Shown in pieces: positions 59,514 through 64,000 of a stretch of DNA of 64,000 bases (position 1 is the stretch's first letter; every line of letters begins with the position of its first letter). Source of the DNA: Cycas panzhihuaensis (lineage: Eukaryota > Cycadophyta); the NCBI GenBank assembly GCA_023213395.1, contig CM041465.1, positions 19,592,001 to 19,656,000 on the forward strand, given 5' to 3'. The translations under genes were made by a program, and so were the position numbers. A model generated the notes under the pieces. The model did not search any database. It saw only the letters and a program-made list of their open reading frames with translations, and had not been told where the DNA came from.

Positions 59514-62500
59514 ATGAAACTTGCCTCCTGGAATATATGAGGTATAAATGCTCCATCAAAATATATAATGGTAAAAGATCTGTGAGGCCACATAGGGTTG
59601 GATATTCTTCTACTCCAAGAGACCAAATTGGAAGTTGAGAATAAAGCCAATATCAAGAATAGAGTGTGGAAAGGAGTCGAGTGGATTACCTCAGATGAGA
59701 GAAAGGGTTCGAGTGGTTTAGCCACTATATAGAACCCCAGAGGTTGGGAAGGAGAGGTTGCCCCATTGAGGCTCACTTTATATCTAGTTGGCTGACATGT
59801 AGGAAATCTAATATTAAATGGTTAGTCACAAACGTCTATGCCCCATTAATGTAGGAGGGGAGGAAGCGATTATGGGATAGGTTGGTGGAGGCTCATAAGG
59901 AGTGGAAGGAACCTTGGTTGATTGCTAGTGATTTCAACTCAACCTTATCCCTTGAAGAAAAGAAGGGTGGTCAGACTGGGTGGACAAAGCGTATGGATGA
60001 CCTCGGTGAATTTATGCAGAAGGGGGGCTTATTAGATATCCCCCTTAGAGGAACTAAGTTCACCTGGTCAAACAGAAGATTAGATGTTAATCATATCTAG
60101 GTTAGACTAGATAGTGTAATGGTTAATTATGCTTGGACAAGCCAACATAGTAACATCAGCTTGGAAGCCTTGCCAAAGGCAGTTTCAGACCATTCCCTCT
60201 TAGTGTTAGGATTTGATAAAAATAAGGGTTATATGGGCACCCCTTTCTTCTTTGAGTTGATGTGGACTAAGGACCCATGCTTATGTGACTTGATCACAAA
60301 ATGGTGGAAGATCCCTGTTTAAGGATGCATGATGCTTAGATTTTCAAAAAAAATCGAACTGGGTGAAGTGTTAGATAAAAGAGTAGAATGAGACTTCCCA
60401 TGGGAATATTTTTAACACTAAGAACCAGATATTGGAGGAGTTAAAGGATCTAGAGGAGCAAATCCAAGAGCAAGGTAGGTCTCTGATTTTAGACCAGAAT
60501 GAAAGAAGCCTTATTACCAAGCTAGAGGGGGGTTTGGCAAAGGAGGAAATCTTTTGGAAGTAAAAGTCAAGGGCTCTATGGCTTACCGATGGAGACAAAA
60601 ATATGAAATTCTTCCATATGATAAATTTAAAACATAGATCTAGCAATCAAATTAAGACCTTGATCAATAGGAAGGGCGAAGAGATCTCAGACTAGAAAGC
60701 CATTAAGGATGTTGCAATGGAGTATTTCAAGGAGATTCTTAATGAACCATGCTGTGTGAACAAGGAAGCCAGGAGGGAGTTACTAGCCTTTATTCCTAAG
60801 AAGGTAGGAAACAACATGAATAGAGCTTTAGAGGCCTCTTTCTCAATGGAAGAGATGAGGAAAGAAATTTTTGGGATGAAGAGAGAGAACTTGGACCAGA
60901 TGAATTCCTCCCTAACTTTTATTAGGATCATTGGGACATCATTAAAGATGACCTTCTTAAAGTTATGAAGGAATTTTCTAAGAACGACAAGATCCATGGT
61001 GAATGACATGCCACTTTCTTGGGCTTAATCCCAAAGAAAGGTGATGCAAAGAGAATGGAGGATTTTAGGCCTATCAACTTAGGTAATGTAAAGTACAAAA
61101 TCTTAGCTAAGATTCTAGCTAACAAGTTAAAGGAAATTCTCCCTACAATTATAGGCCCAAGTCAGGATGGGTTTGTAAAGGGGAAATAGACTTTGGATGG
61201 CATCATTATGGTCCACAAAATGATCATTCGACTTCTCAGAGAAAGGAGGCTAGCATGATTGTTAAAATTGATCTCTCCAAGGCTTACAATAGGGTCTTGT
61301 GGAGCTGCTTGATTGAATGCACCAGAGCCTTTGGCTTCAGTGACCATTAGAGGAAATGGATTGAGAGTTGTATCTCTAAGCCAAGCTTCTCTGTAATGGT
61401 CAACAACACTTCTTCCGCCTTCTTCCTTGGTTATAGAGGTTTGAGACAAGGGGACCCCCTTGCCCCTTACCTATTCATCATCATGGCTGAACTAATAAGC
61501 ATATGCATGGAGGAGGCGAAGAGAACTAGGAGGATCATGGGCTTAAGGCCTACCTTGGGGGTGGACAACATTGTTCACTGTCACTTTATGGATGATAATA
61601 TTGTGCTGGGCAGGGCAGCCATAAAGGAAGTTAGAGCTATAAAAATGGAATTGGATAGAATCAAGGCAGTAATGAACTAGAAGGTAAATCTATACAAGAG
61701 AAATATCTATTTTTTAAATACCTTGGAGAGGACTCAAAGAGTCGTTAGTAGGATCTTGGAAATGCCCATTAGGACGCTCCCTACTTTGTATCTTGGGATG
61801 CCTCTATTTGTAGGAAGAATTGGATAAGGGCCTCCAGAACTCAATTATTAGTCAGGTTCAAAGGAAGCTAGTTAGTTGGAAAGGGGCCTTATTAAGCCAG
61901 GATGGAAAACTTCAACTATTAGTGGCTTCCCTCTAGAGCATACCCACATATATGTTGTCCTTGTTTAGGTGCCTGGGGAAGGTCATAAATGCCCTCGAGG
62001 CTATTCAGAAAAGGTTTTCATGGTATGAGATTGAAGATAGGGAGAGAATCTATCTTGTGTCTTGGGAGAAAGTCTACCTCCCCAAATGGGTAGGGGGCTT
62101 GAACATAAAGAACATAGCTTGCTTCAATAGAGCCTTAGTTGCCAAATTGGGTTGGAGTCTGGCAATTAAGGAGGAGAGGTCCTAGTGTATGATTATTGCA
62201 TAGAAATATCTTAGGGACAATCAATACTTGAAGCATAGTACCCCTAGTAAGTAGGGCTATGTGATTTGGAGGAGCCTAGTTTATGGGGGGAAAATGTTGG
62301 CATTAGGGGCTTAGTGGTTTTTAGGGGATGGGAAGACAATTGATTTTTGGGAGGATATTTGGTGCGACCATACCCAACTGAATAAGAGACCCGCTCTAGT
62401 GCTTATCCAGGCTATGTGTGAAAGGCTTTTCAGTAAAAAAGTGAAGGGTTATTGGGAGGATCAAGAGGATGGGAAGAAATGGAAATATTTTGAAGAAATT

Positions 62501-63724
62501 CCCCTTGACTGTGTCAGAGAGTAGTAAATTATAATCCTCATTAATGAGATAGAGAAAGTGTACATCCCCAAATTCCCTAAAAATATCTCTTTGATTTGGT
62601 CCTCATCCTCCTTTGGGAGCTATATGGTCAAGTCTAGATATCTATTTTTGATCTTTGAGAAAGGATTAAATGAAAACAAGATGCTCGGTGGAGTTTGGAA
62701 GATGGGGTTAATACCTAAGGTAGCTATCTTTTGGTGGCTCTTCCTTAAGAATAAGACCCTTACCTTAGATAATTTAAGGAAAAGAGGCTTCTCGATGGAA
62801 AATAGATGTATCTTATGTGCTTAGGAAGAGGAGTCTATTGATCACATTTTTTTGCATTGCATCTATACTAGGGAGGTGTGGTCGAAGCTGTGGAGCCCTT
62901 TTAGAGTAATTTGGGTTCCATCTAGGACCATGAAGAATTTAGTTGATGCTTAGGTAAGCCCCTTTAAGAGCAAGACTTTGAGTTCCTTATGGATAACTTC
63001 CTTACCCATGATGCTATGGAATATATAGAAAGAAAGGAATAAGTGTATCTTTCAAGATATAAAAATAAATGAATTAAAATTATTTGGGATCATCATTACT
63101 GCCGTGAAAGAGACCTTCAAAGAGAAGGATGAGTGCTCCATCCCTTTGCTGGAAAGGAAGACCTTAAAAAACTAGGGTTATGAGAACCTCAAATTAAAGT
63201 TAGAGACAAGGAGGTAGGGAGTTTAGTGTCATCCTTCAGAGGGTTGGGTTAAAGCTAACTTCAATGAGGCATCTAAAGGTAACCCCGGAGAGGTTGGGAG
63301 GGGGGGGGGTGGCCTATGTAGAGATAGAGAAGGCAAGGTACTCTAGGGTTTTACTAATTATTATGGTATTTAAATGAATCACAGGGCTGCGATTGTAGCA
63401 ATATGTAGAACTATGGATTTGGTATCCAAGGAGGGACTCCCGGGGGTTATTGTAGAAGGGGACTCCCTAAATGTGATAAAACTGGTTAGAGGAGAAGCAA
63501 AGGCAGATTGGAAGCATAGAGCTATGATCAATGTTACAAAGATGCTTCTTCAAAAGTGTAAAAATGTCTGGGTGAATCACATTTATAGGAAAAGAAATGA
63601 GGTAGTTAACTGGCTAGTTAACATGGGGGTGCAACTTAGGAGGAATGTGGTGTGGAGGGATGACCTCTCTGAGGAGATTTTTGATCAAGTTAGGAAAGAT
63701 ATGAGGGGCATAAGCTCCAGTTGA
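59514..63724 (+). pseudogene. LINE ORF2 (endonuclease, RT, zf-RVT, RNase H)
   Basis: ATG 59514 opens MKLASWNI, then GINAPSK and LLLQETKLEVE, the APE-type endonuclease start; further blocks are WLIASDFNSTLSLEEKKGG (59917-59970, usual GDFN reads SDFN) and VSDHSLLVL. Reverse transcriptase begins near 61015 with PKKGDAKRMEDFRPINLGNV and has HFMDDNIVLG (active site FMDD, 61585-61596). zf-RVT lies at about 62600-62890 (IPKVAIFWWLFLKNKTLTLD, CILCA, HIFLHC). RNase H ends the protein (63245-63724: KANFNEASKGNPGE, VIVEGDSLNVIKLV, HIYRKRNEVVNWL; stop 63722). Many stops and frameshifts, yet all four domains remain. Confidence 0.92.
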
Positions 63725-63860
63725 GTCAGTTATGATAGGTGGGGTCCTTTTGAGTAGCTAGGTCATGGGCTTATCATAATAGACTTTTGTAACTAAACTG
63801 GCAGATCTTGTATAGGGGTTGGGGCCCCCTTCTAATCCTCTCATTTATTTAAACCAAATC

Positions 63861-63886
63861 GAAAAAGAAAAAAGAATGAATTTTGG
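63861..63886 (+). repeat. LINE A-rich tail and right target-site duplication
   Basis: gaaaaagaaaaaa (63861-63873) is followed by the right copy of the duplication, gaatgaattttgg (63874-63886). Confidence 0.9.
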
Positions 63887-64000
63887 TCTTATATATCTAA
63901 AGACATATCTAAACCAACTCCTGTATGTGACCCAAACATGTTGGATATTGTGACAACAATTATGGGGCTAAAATTTTGGCATGTTTTCGGCACGGTTTTC
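63887..64000 (+). pseudogene. copia 4 gag, continuation after the LINE
   Basis: The frame of the 5' part resumes directly after the right target duplication with SYISKDISKPTPVCDPNM and LDIVTTIMGLKFWHVFG, which fits the second part of copia Gag. It runs open to the window edge. Confidence 0.85.

Larger units (their letters stand above)
57640..63873 (+). mobile_element. L1-type LINE, full-length or nearly so
   Basis: 6234 bp bounded by a 13-bp target duplication, with an A-rich tail gaaaaagaaaaaa (63861-63873). It has a 5' UTR of about 600 bp, ORF1 with DUF4283 and a zinc knuckle, and ORF2 with endonuclease, reverse transcriptase, zf-RVT and RNase H. This is the order of plant L1 elements. Stops and frameshifts inactivate both ORFs. 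Confidence 0.95.

Noticed and set aside
59324-59776. 150-codon minus-strand open frame
   Set aside because: Antisense shadow of LINE ORF1/ORF2.
1-64000. tRNA or rRNA genes
   Set aside because: Apart from primer-site matches and SINE-like boxes, no complete cloverleaf or rRNA segment was recognised.

Overview
The window reads as nuclear DNA of a large-genome seed plant. It is AT-rich and CpG-poor, crowded with old LTR retrotransposons (Ty1/copia and Ty3/gypsy) whose primer sites match plant initiator-methionine tRNA, and holds a plant-type L1 LINE with a terminal RNase H. There is one clear cellular gene, a two-exon plant bHLH-ACT transcription factor. The density of decayed elements and the loose similarity of the gene to angiosperm relatives suggest a gymnosperm, but that is inference.

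Layout. 1-13358: heavily decayed intergenic DNA with gypsy relics (a pol C-terminus on + near 300-600, a Gag on - at 10560-12081), degenerate minisatellites, microsatellites and possible SINEs. 13364-18752: minus-strand copia element with both LTRs and a 5-bp target duplication; its left LTR carries an inverted copy of pieces of the same element. 20756-31891: minus-strand copia element with one LTR pair but two tandem, almost identical 5-kb internal regions. 32600-32900: microsatellites. 34237-40797: minus-strand gypsy element of chromovirus type.

41760-45000: the gene region, with a CpG-richer 5' part, a long leader, exon 1 (42591-43097), a 985-bp phase-0 intron and exon 2 (44083-44556). The predicted 326-residue protein has an intact bHLH and an ACT-like domain and resembles the TMO5/T5L1 (bHLH30/32/106/107) group.

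46640-47450: gypsy integrase relic. 48143-53376: the youngest copia element (+ strand, LTRs about 97% identical, 5-bp target duplication), disabled by transitions and frameshifts. 53402-64000: parts of further LTR elements; one copia gag is split by a 6.2-kb LINE (57640-63873) with a 13-bp target duplication.

Nothing in the window looks like a new multi-gene system. The most unusual structures are the copia element with a duplicated interior and the LTR holding an inverted chimeric piece of its own element. All identity values are counts by eye; no alignment or database search was run.
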